Positions 47,940 to 57,018 of a stretch of DNA of 64,000 nucleotides are shown here, piece by piece. The DNA is from an uncultured Acidobacteriia bacterium (GTDB taxonomy: Bacteria; Acidobacteriota; Terriglobia; Bryobacterales; Bryobacteraceae): contig CAIKMJ010000045.1 of assembly GCA_903828455.1 (NCBI GenBank), forward strand, positions 1-64,000, in the 5' to 3' direction. The notes below the pieces were generated by a model. That model was not told where the DNA came from. It saw only the letters and a program-made list of their open reading frames with translations, and did no database searches. The translations under genes and the position numbers were made by a program. Numbering within the stretch: the stretch's first letter is position 1; the number at the start of each line of letters is the position of its first letter.

Positions 47940-49928
47940 CTATTGGATCGTAATGTTCACCGGGTTCGAAGGCTTGCCGCCGGCTGTCACGACGATATCC
48001 ACCTTGCCCGCACCGGCGAGAGACGGCGGAATCACGATGTTGTACTGATCGAAGCCCGCATACGTTCCCTGCGGTCCGGCGTACTGTACAGAGGCCGCCA
48101 CGCCGCCAATCGTCGCCGTGGCGCTCGTGGCTGAACCAATGCCTGTGCCATAGAGCGTCAGGTAGACCGAATCGCCGTTGAGCGCAATCGGCCGCGCGGT
48201 GACGGTGCTGCCGGAAGCGGTGTAGACCTGTTCCGTGGTGGTCACTCCGTTGTGGACGCGCGTGAGCGTGGCGGCAGCCAGAGCATTGGCATTCAGCAGA
48301 AACAGGCTCGGATACACCGGCTGAATATTGATATGCGAGGTGATGGTCTGCGCGCTGTTCGTGATGGTCACGGTTCCGGCGCCGCTGGCGAGGCCGGTGG
48401 GGATGCGGAAGTTCAGCTGGGTCGGGGAAGCGTAAAAGATCTGTGCCGCGCTCGACTTTCCCGCCGAATCCTTCACCGCGATGCTGCTGACATCGGCCAG
48501 CGCCATGGGCCAGTTCGCCGAAGCCGCGCTCGCGGTGGATGACGCCAGCACCGCGAAATACAACGGCGATGCCGTGACCAGCGAGCCGGGCGCGACCGGG
48601 CCCTGTTCGAACGAAGCCGCCGAAGAAATCGCCGCATCCGGAGCCGGAGTGTTGCCGCCACCCGCATCAACCCCGGCGCTGTTCGAATAGCTCGCGCCAT
48701 CGATGAAGTTGAACACCGCCACGCCGTTTACCCACAGGCCCTGCGGTCCGCCGCCGGTCGAGGTCAGCGTCGTCGCCGCCGCGGGATTGCGCGGGATCTG
48801 CAGCGTCGTCGAACTCGCTGAAGGGAAGTTCATGAAGACTCCGCCCGTCATGTCGGCGGAGAACCACGGCCCCATGTTGTATCCGGCGAGGCCGTTCGCC
48901 GTGATGTACACAGTGGAATCGGTGTAGCGGATCCGTTGCGTATCGGCCAGCGCCGGACTCGTCACCGAACCCGAAGTCGTCACTCCCAGCGAATTGGTTC
49001 CGGGCCATGTAGTCGAAGCTCCGGCGGATGGGTCAAAGCCGCTGACGACTTTCGCGTACTGCCCGGAGTACTTCGTGGACCACGAGGTCAGTTCGGGGAT
49101 CGAGGGACCCGGCGTCACGGTTCCGCCGTTGAAGTAGTCGGTGGCGCTCACCGTCGCGCTGTTCGCAAAGCTGCCGGGTTTCCCGTAGAACTGGCCGGCG
49201 AGGATGAACGGGAAGGCAGGCACGCCGTTCGCGTCAATCGTGACGTAATATGCGTACGTGCCCTGCGGAAATTCCGGCGTCACGGCAAAGCGGCCGTTGT
49301 ATTGATCGAGATCGCCTACGCCGGCGGCCCATTCGTAATCTTCGAGGTAGCGACCGAGGGGAAATGTAGCGCTGATGGGCGGTCCGTACTGGCTCGCAGT
49401 AAGAGTCTGCGAAATGCCGCTGTGGTTGGGCAGGGACCAGTCCGGCAGCGACGTCCGCGCGGTGATGTTGCGCAACCGGAAGCCGGAAGCCATGCGACGG
49501 ACGGGACTGGCCGGGTCGGTCGGACTGGAAAAACCATACGGGCCGTAGATCGGATAGCCATCAAGCGCCCAGCCGAGAATCGGCGAATGGTGCAGATTGG
49601 TGGTGGCTTCGGCCCAGTTCGAACCGTCGCGCGACGTACGCAAGAGCTGCAGGTTGTCGTTCAGCTGGGCGCGCAGACAGAGCGGGTTGGCGTGATAGTG
49701 ATACTGACCGTTACCGGGCTGGTGTCCGACGCACTGGTCGAAGGTCTGCAGTTCGCCGTAATAGGCGTTGCGGCGCCAGATGCCGTCTCCCTGGCCGCCG
49801 CCCGGGCCGCCAGCCCCGCCACCAGGAGGTCCGCCGCCAGGAGGTCCGCCGCCGGGCGGGCCCTGGGCAATCGCCGAAGCCACAGCGAGGCCCGCAATCA
49901 GCAGCAGTTTCGATGCTGTATTGTTCAT
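47940..49928 (-). CDS. Secreted YHYH-domain protein with TIGR03437-type C-terminus
   Basis: A 662-residue paralogue of the previous gene. After the signal peptide comes a Gly/Pro tract (GPPGGGPPGGG) encoded by 15-bp repeats (49822-49851). The YHYH motif itself reads NGQYHYHANP (about residue 75), then GWALDGYPIYGPYG and LDQYNGRFAVTPEFPQGTYAYY. The C-terminal 200 residues are the TIGR03437 domain seen in many Solibacter proteins. The domain is found with copper and metal proteins in other bacteria. The two genes form an operon. Confidence 0.83.
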   Translation of the reverse strand: MNNTASKLLLIAGLAVASAIAQGPPGGGPPGGGPPGGGAGGPGGGQGDGIWRRNAYYGELQTFDQCVGHQPGNGQYHYHANPLCLRAQLNDNLQLLRTSRDGSNWAEATTNLHHSPILGWALDGYPIYGPYGFSSPTDPASPVRRMASGFRLRNITARTSLPDWSLPNHSGISQTLTASQYGPPISATFPLGRYLEDYEWAAGVGDLDQYNGRFAVTPEFPQGTYAYYVTIDANGVPAFPFILAGQFYGKPGSFANSATVSATDYFNGGTVTPGPSIPELTSWSTKYSGQYAKVVSGFDPSAGASTTWPGTNSLGVTTSGSVTSPALADTQRIRYTDSTVYITANGLAGYNMGPWFSADMTGGVFMNFPSASSTTLQIPRNPAAATTLTSTGGGPQGLWVNGVAVFNFIDGASYSNSAGVDAGGGNTPAPDAAISSAASFEQGPVAPGSLVTASPLYFAVLASSTASAASANWPMALADVSSIAVKDSAGKSSAAQIFYASPTQLNFRIPTGLASGAGTVTITNSAQTITSHINIQPVYPSLFLLNANALAAATLTRVHNGVTTTEQVYTASGSTVTARPIALNGDSVYLTLYGTGIGSATSATATIGGVAASVQYAGPQGTYAGFDQYNIVIPPSLAGAGKVDIVVTAGGKPSNPVNITIQ
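49822..49851. repeat. 15-bp tandem repeat encoding a Gly/Pro tract
   Basis: Two perfect copies of ccaggaggtccgccg (49822-49836, 49837-49851) plus a decayed third. They are in frame in the YHYH gene at 47940-49928 and encode GGGPP-type repeats just after the signal peptide. Confidence 0.9.
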
Positions 49929-50084
49929 TTCCTCAGTTCAGCACGGCGGAGCGCCACAGCGTGTAAAGTGTTGGTAAACCGTGTAATGCCCCTGTTAGCC
50001 GCGCGTAAAGCTCACGCGGCGCCCGGGATCATTTTATTCCTGCGCATTCGGCAGCCTTTAGACTGAATGCAGCATCGAAAATCC

Positions 50085-50489
50085 ATGGCCCTCGAAATTA
50101 AACGCCGGGAGCGCGAAGGGATCGACCTGCTCGATCTCAACGGCCGCATCACGGCGGGCAAGGACGTAGCGGCTTTTCGCGCCGCGGTGGAACAGGTTTC
50201 CGGCACGCCGCCCCGCCTCGTGCTGAACATGAAGGGCGTCGATTACGTCGATTCCACCGGCCTCGGCGCGCTGGTCATGTGCGCCAACCGGATCAGCCAG
50301 CTCAAAGGAGCGGCCAAACTGGCCGAGGTCAACCGTCGCAATATTGAGCTGCTTGTGATGACGAAGATCGACACTATCTTTGAAATCTTCGACGACGAAA
50401 CCGAGGCCGTCAACAGCTTTTTCCCGGAGCGCGCCATCCGGCGGTTCGATATCCTGTCGTTTGTCCGCCATCTCGACGACGAAGACTGA
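50085..50489 (+). CDS. STAS-domain anti-sigma factor antagonist-like protein
   Basis: A 134-residue single STAS domain (start ATG 50085; ATG 50067 also in frame). It has LDLNGRITAGKDVAAFRAAVE and the phospho-acceptor loop VDYVDSTGLGALV (Ser about residue 57), as in SpoIIAA/RsbV. No matching anti-sigma kinase is beside it. It begins a run of small redox genes with 17-bp spacing to the next. Confidence 0.87.
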   Translation: MALEIKRREREGIDLLDLNGRITAGKDVAAFRAAVEQVSGTPPRLVLNMKGVDYVDSTGLGALVMCANRISQLKGAAKLAEVNRRNIELLVMTKIDTIFEIFDDETEAVNSFFPERAIRRFDILSFVRHLDDED

Positions 50490-50506
50490 CTTTCTCACTT
50501 CCACTC

Positions 50507-50992
50507 ATGCTCCAGCCATCTGACAAAGCTCCCGATTTCGAACTGCCGCTGCTGACCGGCGGGTCGTGGCGTCTCAGCGACGCGCTGCAAAAGGGCTCCG
50601 TCCTGCTGGTCTTCTTCAAGATTTCCTGCGAGACCTGCCACCTGACTTTTCCGTATTTGCAGCGACTGGTGGACGCGGGCCAATCCGGCGCCCCGCAACT
50701 GCTGGCCGTCTCTCAGGACAACGCCGAAGATACGCAGTACTTCCACGACGAATTTAAGACCTCCATGCCGACGCTGCTCGAAGATCCGGCTACCTGGAAC
50801 GTGAGCAACTCGTACGGGATCGCCAACGTTCCGACGTTTTTTCTGATTGGAGCGGACGGCGTTATTGAGCGTTCTTTCGAAGGTTTTTTCCGTCCCGACC
50901 TCGAATCTCTGGCCGAACTTTTCGGCGTGAATCTCTTCGGCCCCGGCGACTCCGTCCCGATGCTGAAGCCGGGCTGTATGTCGAAAAACTGA
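50507..50992 (+). CDS. Redoxin (AhpC/TSA-like thioredoxin-fold protein)
   Basis: A 161-residue thioredoxin-fold protein. The active-site pair reads SCETCHLTFPYLQ (CxxC, about residue 43), a redoxin/TlpA-like arrangement, with the cis-Pro loop IANVPTFFLIGADG. It may reduce disulfides or peroxides. It lies between the STAS gene and a ferredoxin, so a redox role in one small operon fits. Confidence 0.83.
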   Translation: MLQPSDKAPDFELPLLTGGSWRLSDALQKGSVLLVFFKISCETCHLTFPYLQRLVDAGQSGAPQLLAVSQDNAEDTQYFHDEFKTSMPTLLEDPATWNVSNSYGIANVPTFFLIGADGVIERSFEGFFRPDLESLAELFGVNLFGPGDSVPMLKPGCMSKN

Positions 50993-51024
50993 CTCCCGCG
51001 AGGAGTTCCGGTAACATATAAGAA

Positions 51025-51528
51025 ATGGCTAATCTGATCGGCGAAGTATTCGGCGCAGCCGGCGCCGTACTCAATGGCATGGGCGTCACGCTGAAGGAGA
51101 TGATGTCTCCGACGGTGACGGAAAACTATCCGGACGAGCCTCCCGTTCTGCAGGAGCGTTTCCGCGGCGTTCACCAGTTGCAGCGCGATGTGAACGGCCT
51201 CGAAAAGTGCGTGGCGTGTTTCCTCTGCGCCGTTGCATGCCCGTCCACGTGCATCTATATTGAAGCGGCCGAGAATACCGAGCAGGTTCGCATCAGCGGC
51301 GGCGAACGCTACGCCAGGGTTTACAACATCGACTACAACCGCTGCATCTTCTGCGGCTACTGCGTGGAGGCCTGCCCGACGGATGCGATCACGCACGGTC
51401 ACGGCTTCGAAGTCGCCAGCTACAACACTTCCCCGCTGGTGAAACGCAAGGAAGATATGCTGGTCGCAATCCCGGTCGGCGCGAAACCGCCGGTCAACGA
51501 ACTGGCCGAGACCGGCGGCGGACACTAG
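51025..51528 (+). CDS. NuoI-like two [4Fe-4S] ferredoxin
   Basis: A 167-residue protein with two classic clusters: [12 protein letters not shown] (about residue 67) and [12 protein letters not shown] (about 111), at the spacing used by complex I subunit NuoI. The N-terminal [27 protein letters not shown] also matches NuoI. The other nuo genes are absent from the window, so it is a stand-alone copy or the partner of another complex. Confidence 0.87.
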   Translation: MANLIGEVFGAAGAVLNGMGVTLKEMMSPTVTENYPDEPPVLQERFRGVHQLQRDVNGLEKCVACFLCAVACPSTCIYIEAAENTEQVRISGGERYARVYNIDYNRCIFCGYCVEACPTDAITHGHGFEVASYNTSPLVKRKEDMLVAIPVGAKPPVNELAETGGGH

Positions 51529-51571
51529 TCCGCAGCCTCCGGCCCCGGACCGCATTGTCCGCGGTCAAAAT

Positions 51572-52216
51572 ATGTTTGCCCTCATTCGCGAACAGATCGA
51601 AACCATTTTCCGTGAAGACCCGGCCGCGAAGAGCGTCCTTGAGATCTTCCTTTGCTATCCGGGCTTCCATGCGATTCTTCTGCACCGGATTGCGCACGCG
51701 CTTTACACGGCGAAGGTCCCCCTGCTGCCGCGTTTGATCTCCCAGATGTCCCGATTTCTGACCGGCATTGAAATCCACCCCGGCGCGAAGATCGGCCACC
51801 GCTTTTTCATCGACCACGGCATGGGTGTGGTCATCGGCGAGACCACGGAAATCGGCGATGACGTGCTCCTCTACCAGGGCGTCACGCTTGGCGGCACCGG
51901 CAACGAAACCGGCAAACGCCATCCCACCATCGGCAACAACGTCGTGATCGGCACGGGCGCCAAAGTGCTCGGCAGCATTACGATCGGCAATCATGTGAAG
52001 ATCGGCGCCGGTTCGGTGATCGTCCATCCGGTGCCGGATCATTCGACCGTCGTCGGCATTCCGGGCCGCATCGTGCGAACCCGCGGCACTTCGGGCGTCC
52101 TCGAACACGGCGAACTTCCCGATCCCGAAGGGCAGGAGATCGACGAACTCAAGGCGCGCGTCGAAAAACTGGAAAAGCTGCTCAGCGAGCAACTGACCAC
52201 GCGCGCGGAACGGTAA
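51572..52216 (+). CDS. cysE: Serine O-acetyltransferase
   Basis: A 214-residue left-handed beta-helix acetyltransferase that makes O-acetylserine, the precursor of cysteine. The N-terminal helices have [21 protein letters not shown]. The hexapeptide part has [20 protein letters not shown] with the catalytic His, then GVTLGGTG and [17 protein letters not shown]. The tail is a short coiled coil. It sits 43 bp after the ferredoxin gene and may share its transcript. Confidence 0.95.
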   Translation: MFALIREQIETIFREDPAAKSVLEIFLCYPGFHAILLHRIAHALYTAKVPLLPRLISQMSRFLTGIEIHPGAKIGHRFFIDHGMGVVIGETTEIGDDVLLYQGVTLGGTGNETGKRHPTIGNNVVIGTGAKVLGSITIGNHVKIGAGSVIVHPVPDHSTVVGIPGRIVRTRGTSGVLEHGELPDPEGQEIDELKARVEKLEKLLSEQLTTRAER

Positions 52217-52229
52217 GCCATCATCGGCC

Positions 52230-52547
52230 ATGACCGCCACTGAACGCCGCCGCCGCATTCTGGAAGAAGCCTGGATTGGCGACGCCGTCCTCTGCCTCTA
52301 CTGCCGACAGCGGATTCTCGACCGCGACAAGGTACTCGACGGCGAGAAATTCACGCGCATGACCTCGAATCAGTTTCTCACTGCTTTTGGCGATCCCTCC
52401 GAAGTCGAAGCCGAAATCGGCCGCGTCTACAGCGATGAAGGGCTCGAAGCCGCATTCACGTTTATCGAGGCAAAACTGATGCCGCGTTTCGATAAGCGCG
52501 AAGCCAAGCGCAACCCGCCGCCGCACCGCGCGCCTGTCGTTCGATAG
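52230..52547 (+). CDS. Small RNase III-like domain protein
   Basis: A 105-residue protein 13 bp after cysE. It resembles a trimmed RNase III/mini-III fold: EEAWIGDAVLCLYCRQRIL matches the signature helix (FLGDAVL), and VEAEIGRVYSDEGLEAAFTFI matches the second catalytic helix (EALIGALYLDGG). The GD pair and the second-helix Glu are kept, but some catalytic acids appear replaced, so activity is doubtful. It may be a structural or binding relative. The match was made by eye. Confidence 0.6.
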   Translation: MTATERRRRILEEAWIGDAVLCLYCRQRILDRDKVLDGEKFTRMTSNQFLTAFGDPSEVEAEIGRVYSDEGLEAAFTFIEAKLMPRFDKREAKRNPPPHRAPVVR

Positions 52548-52625
52548 AGGATGCCCGATAAGGAACGTTCCATAAAGGTCGCCCGTTGAGGGATGCCCGA
52601 AAATGTGGCCTCGCCACCGTCGCGT

Positions 52626-53393
52626 TTAAACGGCCTTTCCCTTCAAAAATTCCGTCAGACTTCCGGCAATGTGCACAAACTCGGCCGGGATCATCAGCAC
52701 CGTGGTGCTGTTGTTTTCCGCGCCCACTTCGGACACCATCTGCATACGCCGCAACTCCAGCGCCGCCGGATTGCCCACCATAAGCTGCGCGGCATCGGCC
52801 AGCTTCTGCGACGCCTCCAGTTCTGCCTCCGCTTTGATGATGCGCGCCCGCTTCTCGCGCATCGCCTCGGCCTCCATCGCCATTACGCGCTGCATGTCCT
52901 GCGGGATTTCGACGTCCTTCATTTCGAGCAGTTCCACTTTCACGCCCCAGGGCGCCGTCGTCTCGTGCACCGTACGACGCAGCAGGGCGTTGATCTTGTC
53001 GCGCTCCTTCAGGACTTCATCCAGATCGTGCTGGCCAATCACGTTCCGCAGCGCCGTCAACGCCAGTTGCTGCACGGCACGACGGTAATCCTCGACGGTC
53101 AGCACGGCCTTGCGCGGATCGTCGACCCGGTACCACAGGACCGCGTTCACCTTCACCGTGACGCTGTCCCGCGTGATCGTTTCCTGCTGCTCAATGGGGT
53201 TGGTGACGATGCGCAGATCCACGCGCGTCTGATTCTCAACGCCGAAGGGAATCAACCAGAAGAGGCCCGGCCCGCGCAGGCCGACGTAGCGCCCGAGACG
53301 GAACACTACCGCGCGCTCATACTCACGGGCAACACGGAGGGCGGAAAACACCAGAAAGACGAACAGCAATGCGCCGAGAAGAATAAGTGGCAT
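52626..53393 (-). CDS. Slipin/stomatin-like SPFH (Band 7) membrane protein
   Basis: A 255-residue protein. One N-terminal membrane helix (LILLGALLFVFLVFSAL) is followed by the SPFH domain (REYERAVVFRLGRYVGLRGPG, DSVTVKVNAVLWYRVDDP) and a C-terminal helical oligomerisation part (EAEAMREKRARIIKAEAELEAS). It would form large membrane-microdomain assemblies. Slipins often pair with an NfeD-type protease, which is not seen here. Confidence 0.93.
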   Translation of the reverse strand: MPLILLGALLFVFLVFSALRVAREYERAVVFRLGRYVGLRGPGLFWLIPFGVENQTRVDLRIVTNPIEQQETITRDSVTVKVNAVLWYRVDDPRKAVLTVEDYRRAVQQLALTALRNVIGQHDLDEVLKERDKINALLRRTVHETTAPWGVKVELLEMKDVEIPQDMQRVMAMEAEAMREKRARIIKAEAELEASQKLADAAQLMVGNPAALELRRMQMVSEVGAENNSTTVLMIPAEFVHIAGSLTEFLKGKAV

Positions 53394-53426
53394 GCTGCCA
53401 GCGTACTACCGATTGAGGTCCGCCAG

Positions 53427-53498
53427 CGTCTTGAGTTCCGCTATCGTCTTGAGTGCTGCCAGCGTCCTGAGTGCTGCTGGCGTCTTGAGTGCTTCTAG
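53427..53498. repeat. 18-bp tandem array at the end of the ABM gene
   Basis: Four copies of an 18-bp unit (cgtcttgagtgctgccag and variants) start at 53427, 53445, 53463 and 53481. The stop codon of the gene ending at 53495 falls in the last of these. They fill most of the space up to the slipin start. Confidence 0.93.
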
Positions 53499-53833
53499 CG
53501 CCCCGCCGGTCCGCTGTAGGCGCGTTCAACCTTCGCCACCCGGATCTCGTAATGTTCGTACCAGCGTGCTTTGCCGGCCGCCTGCGCCTCGGCGTGATCC
53601 ATCTGCTGTTTCCAGCGGGCGATATCCGCTTCGCTTTGCCAGTAGGAAACTGTGATGCCGGTCGTACCCGGTTCGCCGCCCGCGTATTCGAGCCCCAGGT
53701 ACCCGGGCATCGTCATCGCCAGACCGACCATTTTCATCACCGTATCGCCGTATCCGGCAACATCCGCCGATTTCACCGCAGTGAAAATCACGGCGTAGTA
53801 AGGAGGCTGAGGAGTCGTCGCAAAGGGGGACAT
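53495..53833 (-). CDS. ABM-domain (YgiN-like) monooxygenase family protein
   Basis: A 112-residue cytoplasmic protein with the antibiotic-biosynthesis-monooxygenase fold: PYYAVIFTAVKS, GYLGLEYAGGEPG, ITVSYWQSEADIARWKQQMDH and WYEHYEIRVAKVERAY. The last segment is the usual end of the family. The substrate is unknown (quinone, heme or polyketide in relatives). Confidence 0.85.
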   Translation of the reverse strand: MSPFATTPQPPYYAVIFTAVKSADVAGYGDTVMKMVGLAMTMPGYLGLEYAGGEPGTTGITVSYWQSEADIARWKQQMDHAEAQAAGKARWYEHYEIRVAKVERAYSGPAGR

Positions 53834-53878
53834 TCCCTTAGCTTCCCACAGCTGCAGATTCCCGCCGCGCGCCGCTGC

Positions 53879-54862
53879 TTACGGCTTCAGCGAAGCCGTG
53901 TAGGCCGAGATGTACAGCATGTCTTCGTTGCTCAGTTTCGCGACCACGCCCTTCATTCCCGCCGCGCCCTTGCCATGCCGCGCGCCCGTCTTGAAGTCGT
54001 TCATCTGCCGCGCAATGTAGCTGGGGGAACGTCCTGCGAGCGCTGGCACGTCGCCCTTGCCCTTGAGGTCCGCCCCGTGGCAGATGGAACACTGCACGGT
54101 GGTCGTATTCTTCGACGCGGCCAGTGCTTTGCCCTTCTCGACCGAACCCGGCGGCACGTACGCCACGAAGCCCGAGGTGTCGTCACGAACTTCGGTCCGC
54201 TCCAGATCCTCCGGCGTTTCGATGATCCGCATACCGATGGGTTCCATCTCCTTGCCATCCGGCACCCACATTCCGATCACCGCTTTTGTCTTCGGCACCA
54301 TGGTCGCTTCCACCACGCGCACCCAAGGCTTGTAGGTCAGCTTCGAAAAATATTCCGCGGCCGGCTTCACTTCTTCAACATTCGAAGCCTTCGACAGATT
54401 CAGCATGTTGAGAGGCGGTCCCATGTTGGGTTCGGAACTTGTCCGCAGACCGTCGCGCCAGTCGTTCACCTGTTGCTCGATGTATGCAGCGGACAAGCCG
54501 GCGAGGCTCGAATTTTCGGGCCGTCCCTGACCGTTCGGCAGATGGCAATAGCCGCAGGCCCGCATATCGGGCGCACGGCCTTTACTCACGATGTTTGGCA
54601 TTGCCTGGTGCCCTTCCGGATGCCAGTCCGGCGGATTGAAACCGTCCGTCACCTGCGCGCGCGTGAAACCGGCCTTGCTGTTCGGAACATGCAGAATCGT
54701 GGGATCGGGAGCCGCCGCAGTCACCGGAGTGTTGAGCGGATAGGCCCATGGAATGCCGGTGGCCGGAGTCAGCACCGGAGCCTGCGCCGCCGTGCGAACC
54801 GGGGCCAAATAAATCACAGTCACGGCCGCCGCGGCCAGCACGCTGTAGCGAATCAACTTCAT
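53879..54862 (-). CDS. Di-heme c-type cytochrome
   Basis: A 327-residue exported protein starting at ATG 54862 after AAGGAAGG. A signal peptide (about residues 1-27) is followed by two heme-c motifs, CGYCH (about 83) and CSICH (about 246), each within a small cytochrome c domain (HLPNGQGRPENSSLAGLS; GADLKGKGDVPALAG). Two hemes can pass electrons in the periplasm. A GMC dehydrogenase that lacks its cytochrome subunit lies 10 kb away, so a link is possible but unproven. Confidence 0.9.
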   Translation of the reverse strand: MKLIRYSVLAAAAVTVIYLAPVRTAAQAPVLTPATGIPWAYPLNTPVTAAAPDPTILHVPNSKAGFTRAQVTDGFNPPDWHPEGHQAMPNIVSKGRAPDMRACGYCHLPNGQGRPENSSLAGLSAAYIEQQVNDWRDGLRTSSEPNMGPPLNMLNLSKASNVEEVKPAAEYFSKLTYKPWVRVVEATMVPKTKAVIGMWVPDGKEMEPIGMRIIETPEDLERTEVRDDTSGFVAYVPPGSVEKGKALAASKNTTTVQCSICHGADLKGKGDVPALAGRSPSYIARQMNDFKTGARHGKGAAGMKGVVAKLSNEDMLYISAYTASLKP

Positions 54863-54924
54863 CTGCGGGGTTCCTTCCTTCCGAAACGAATATTCATCGT
54901 ATGGAAGTCGTGTCGGCCTGTCAA

Positions 54925-55407
54925 TCACACGTCCGCCGAATGAGACATGTCGGCCGCCGCGAAGAGGCCCGCCCGCTCGCGTTCCCACGTCAGCAGTCTC
55001 AGCTTTAGTTCAAGGCCACCCGCATAGCCGGTGAGCGAACCATCGGCGCCGATCACGCGATGGCACGGTACGATCACCGCGATCGGGTTGGCGGAATTCG
55101 CCCGTCCCACCGCGCGCGCCGCCCCGGGGGTTCCGATGCGACGGGCGAGTTCGGCGTAGCTGATCGTCTCGCCGAACGGAATGTTCCGCAGTTCGGCCCA
55201 GACGCGCTTCTGGAAGTCGGTTCCCTGCGGAGCGAGCGCCACGTCGAAGTCCGTGCGCCGGCCCGCGAAGAATTCTTCGATCTGGCGGGCCACGCTGCGT
55301 TCCAGGTGATTGTCCTGGCGCAGCGGTTCGCCGAACGTGAAGGCCGTCAGTGCACCGTTGTCATCGGCCGATGCCCACGCCGGTCCGAATGGTGTCTCGA
55401 ACCTCAT
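54925..55407 (-). CDS. ogt: Methylated-DNA--protein-cysteine methyltransferase
   Basis: A 160-residue suicide enzyme that removes alkyl groups from O6-alkylguanine. The start at ATG 55407 gives MRFETPFGPAW. The DNA-binding helix LARRIGTPGAARAVGRANSANP and the active cysteine motif VIVPCHRVI (Cys about residue 121) are intact. Its start overlaps the Ada-AlkA fusion gene by 4 bp, so the two are made together as an alkylation repair unit. Confidence 0.96.
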   Translation of the reverse strand: MRFETPFGPAWASADDNGALTAFTFGEPLRQDNHLERSVARQIEEFFAGRRTDFDVALAPQGTDFQKRVWAELRNIPFGETISYAELARRIGTPGAARAVGRANSANPIAVIVPCHRVIGADGSLTGYAGGLELKLRLLTWERERAGLFAAADMSHSADV

Positions 55408-56855
55408 TCCACTCTGTCTCCTTTCAAACTTGCCCACACGTGACAGGTCGCCAGACTTCGGTAGGGCGCGAACCTCGCCATCATGGCCCGAATCGAAGAT
55501 TCGTCCGGCCGCTCGCCCCGCAGCAGTTCGAGTCCCTGCGCAAGGCCGGCATCGCCCGCCGGCAAGCAGTCCGCATATCCAAACGCGCGCAGGAACACAT
55601 ATTGCACGGTCCACGGACCGATGCCGCGCACGGCGCCCATCGCGCGCGCCGCACGGAGCGCCGAAACATCGCCGCGCGCCGAGGCCCACTTGTCCAGCGG
55701 CAGTTGGCCTGACGCCACGGCGGCCGCCGCCGCAAGCAGGTATTCGGCCTTCGATCGCGAAAAGCCGAGGCCACGTAAATCATCGGCCGTGCAGGCCACC
55801 AGCGCTTCGGCCGCGGGATGCGCCCGCAGGCCGCAGGAGTGCGGCAATCCGTACGCGCCGATCAGCGCCCGCCGCAGCGACACCGCGGCCTTCACACTGA
55901 TCTGCTGGCCCATGATGGCCCACGCCATCGCTTCCCAGGGAGCGGGTGTCAGCGGAATCCGCAGCCCGCGCTGGCGGCCGATCAGTCCACCGAATTCGGG
56001 ATCCGACGCAAACTGCCGCTCGAACGACACGGCGTCGGAATCGAGACCGAGCATCCGGCTCGCGGCGCGATGGCCGGCGTAGCCATCCGCTCCATCCACC
56101 CGGCACTCGGCCACTCCCTCACGGAACAACACTTCCACCAGCGAAGGCGCCCCGTCAATCAACAGCGCCTTGCGGAGAGAATCCGAGTTCACTCGCTCGC
56201 TTACGCTTTGTTCGTCGCGCCCGTAAAAATCCAGCACCTCGCGGACCCGGTAGCGCGGCGGCAGTTTCAGACGGAACTCGCGGGCGCCCGTCAGCGCCGC
56301 ATACGCGCCCGGCGTCATGGCCATTCGCGCGGCAAACTGTTCATGAAAGGCCGACGCGCTTTCGAAGCCGGCCGCCGCCGCCGCATCTGCCGGAGTCGCG
56401 CCCTGCCGGATCAACCGCGCGGCGTGTTCGGCGCGCACGCGGCGCAAAAACGAACCCGGCGATTCGTGGGCATGCTCGCGAAACAGGTCATTCAGCGCGG
56501 TCCGGCTCACGCCGGCGGCACGAGCGATTGCGCCGATGTCGCGAAAGCCCGCAGGCTCGCTCCGCAGGCGCGCCACCGTCACTTCGTACAAGCTTTCATG
56601 CCACGCGGCGCCGCGATGGAACCAGTCCGGCCGGCAACGGCGGCAGGGGCGCAGACCGCTCGCCTCCGCCTGATCCGGCGTTCGAAAGAAACGAACGTTC
56701 TCGCGCCGTGGGCGCCGCGCCGGGCAGGATGGCAGGCAGTAAATGCCCGTGCTCAGCACGCCGGCGAGAAACTTGCCGTTGCAGGCAGTGTCCCGCAGCA
56801 GAAACTGCCGATAGAGCCGGTCGTCCGCGTTTTCCGCAACGGTAAGGCGTGCCAT
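55404..56855 (-). CDS. alkA: Ada-AraC regulator fused to AlkA 3-methyladenine DNA glycosylase
   Basis: A 483-residue fusion starting at ATG 56855. The N-terminal Ada zinc domain has the four cysteines in DTACNGKF-GIYCLPSCPARRP and RPCRRCRPD. Next is an AraC-type HTH (FRDIGAIARAAGVSRTALNDLF and the second helix-turn-helix, about 95-190). The C-terminal half is AlkA (about 200-480) with the HhH element GIGPWTVQYVFLRAFG and the catalytic Asp near LPAGDAGLAQGL. It senses methyl phosphotriesters, activates genes and excises alkylated bases in one chain. It forms an operon with ogt. Confidence 0.93.
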   Translation of the reverse strand: MARLTVAENADDRLYRQFLLRDTACNGKFLAGVLSTGIYCLPSCPARRPRRENVRFFRTPDQAEASGLRPCRRCRPDWFHRGAAWHESLYEVTVARLRSEPAGFRDIGAIARAAGVSRTALNDLFREHAHESPGSFLRRVRAEHAARLIRQGATPADAAAAAGFESASAFHEQFAARMAMTPGAYAALTGAREFRLKLPPRYRVREVLDFYGRDEQSVSERVNSDSLRKALLIDGAPSLVEVLFREGVAECRVDGADGYAGHRAASRMLGLDSDAVSFERQFASDPEFGGLIGRQRGLRIPLTPAPWEAMAWAIMGQQISVKAAVSLRRALIGAYGLPHSCGLRAHPAAEALVACTADDLRGLGFSRSKAEYLLAAAAAVASGQLPLDKWASARGDVSALRAARAMGAVRGIGPWTVQYVFLRAFGYADCLPAGDAGLAQGLELLRGERPDESSIRAMMARFAPYRSLATCHVWASLKGDRVE

Positions 56856-57018
56856 CCGTTCCGATCTTACGCCGCCCGGCCGTCCGGTGTCTTCCGGAAT
56901 CGGCCGTTCAAATCCACAACTGGATCTTGAGCGCGATTCCGGGCGCGATCCGGACAGAAGCCCGGGAAAAGACCCGGTGCGCTGCGCACCATTTTGCGAC
57001 ATAATCCTCTCGACCACC

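Noticed and set aside
52548-52625. Near-repeat of a GATGCCCGA string after the RNase III-like gene
   Set aside because: Two short copies only, no stem with U-run, and too short to call an array or terminator.
56887-57018. A longer N-terminus for the OFA transporter
   Set aside because: The 44 extra codons lack a hydrophobic or family pattern; the ATG at 57019 gives the standard start.
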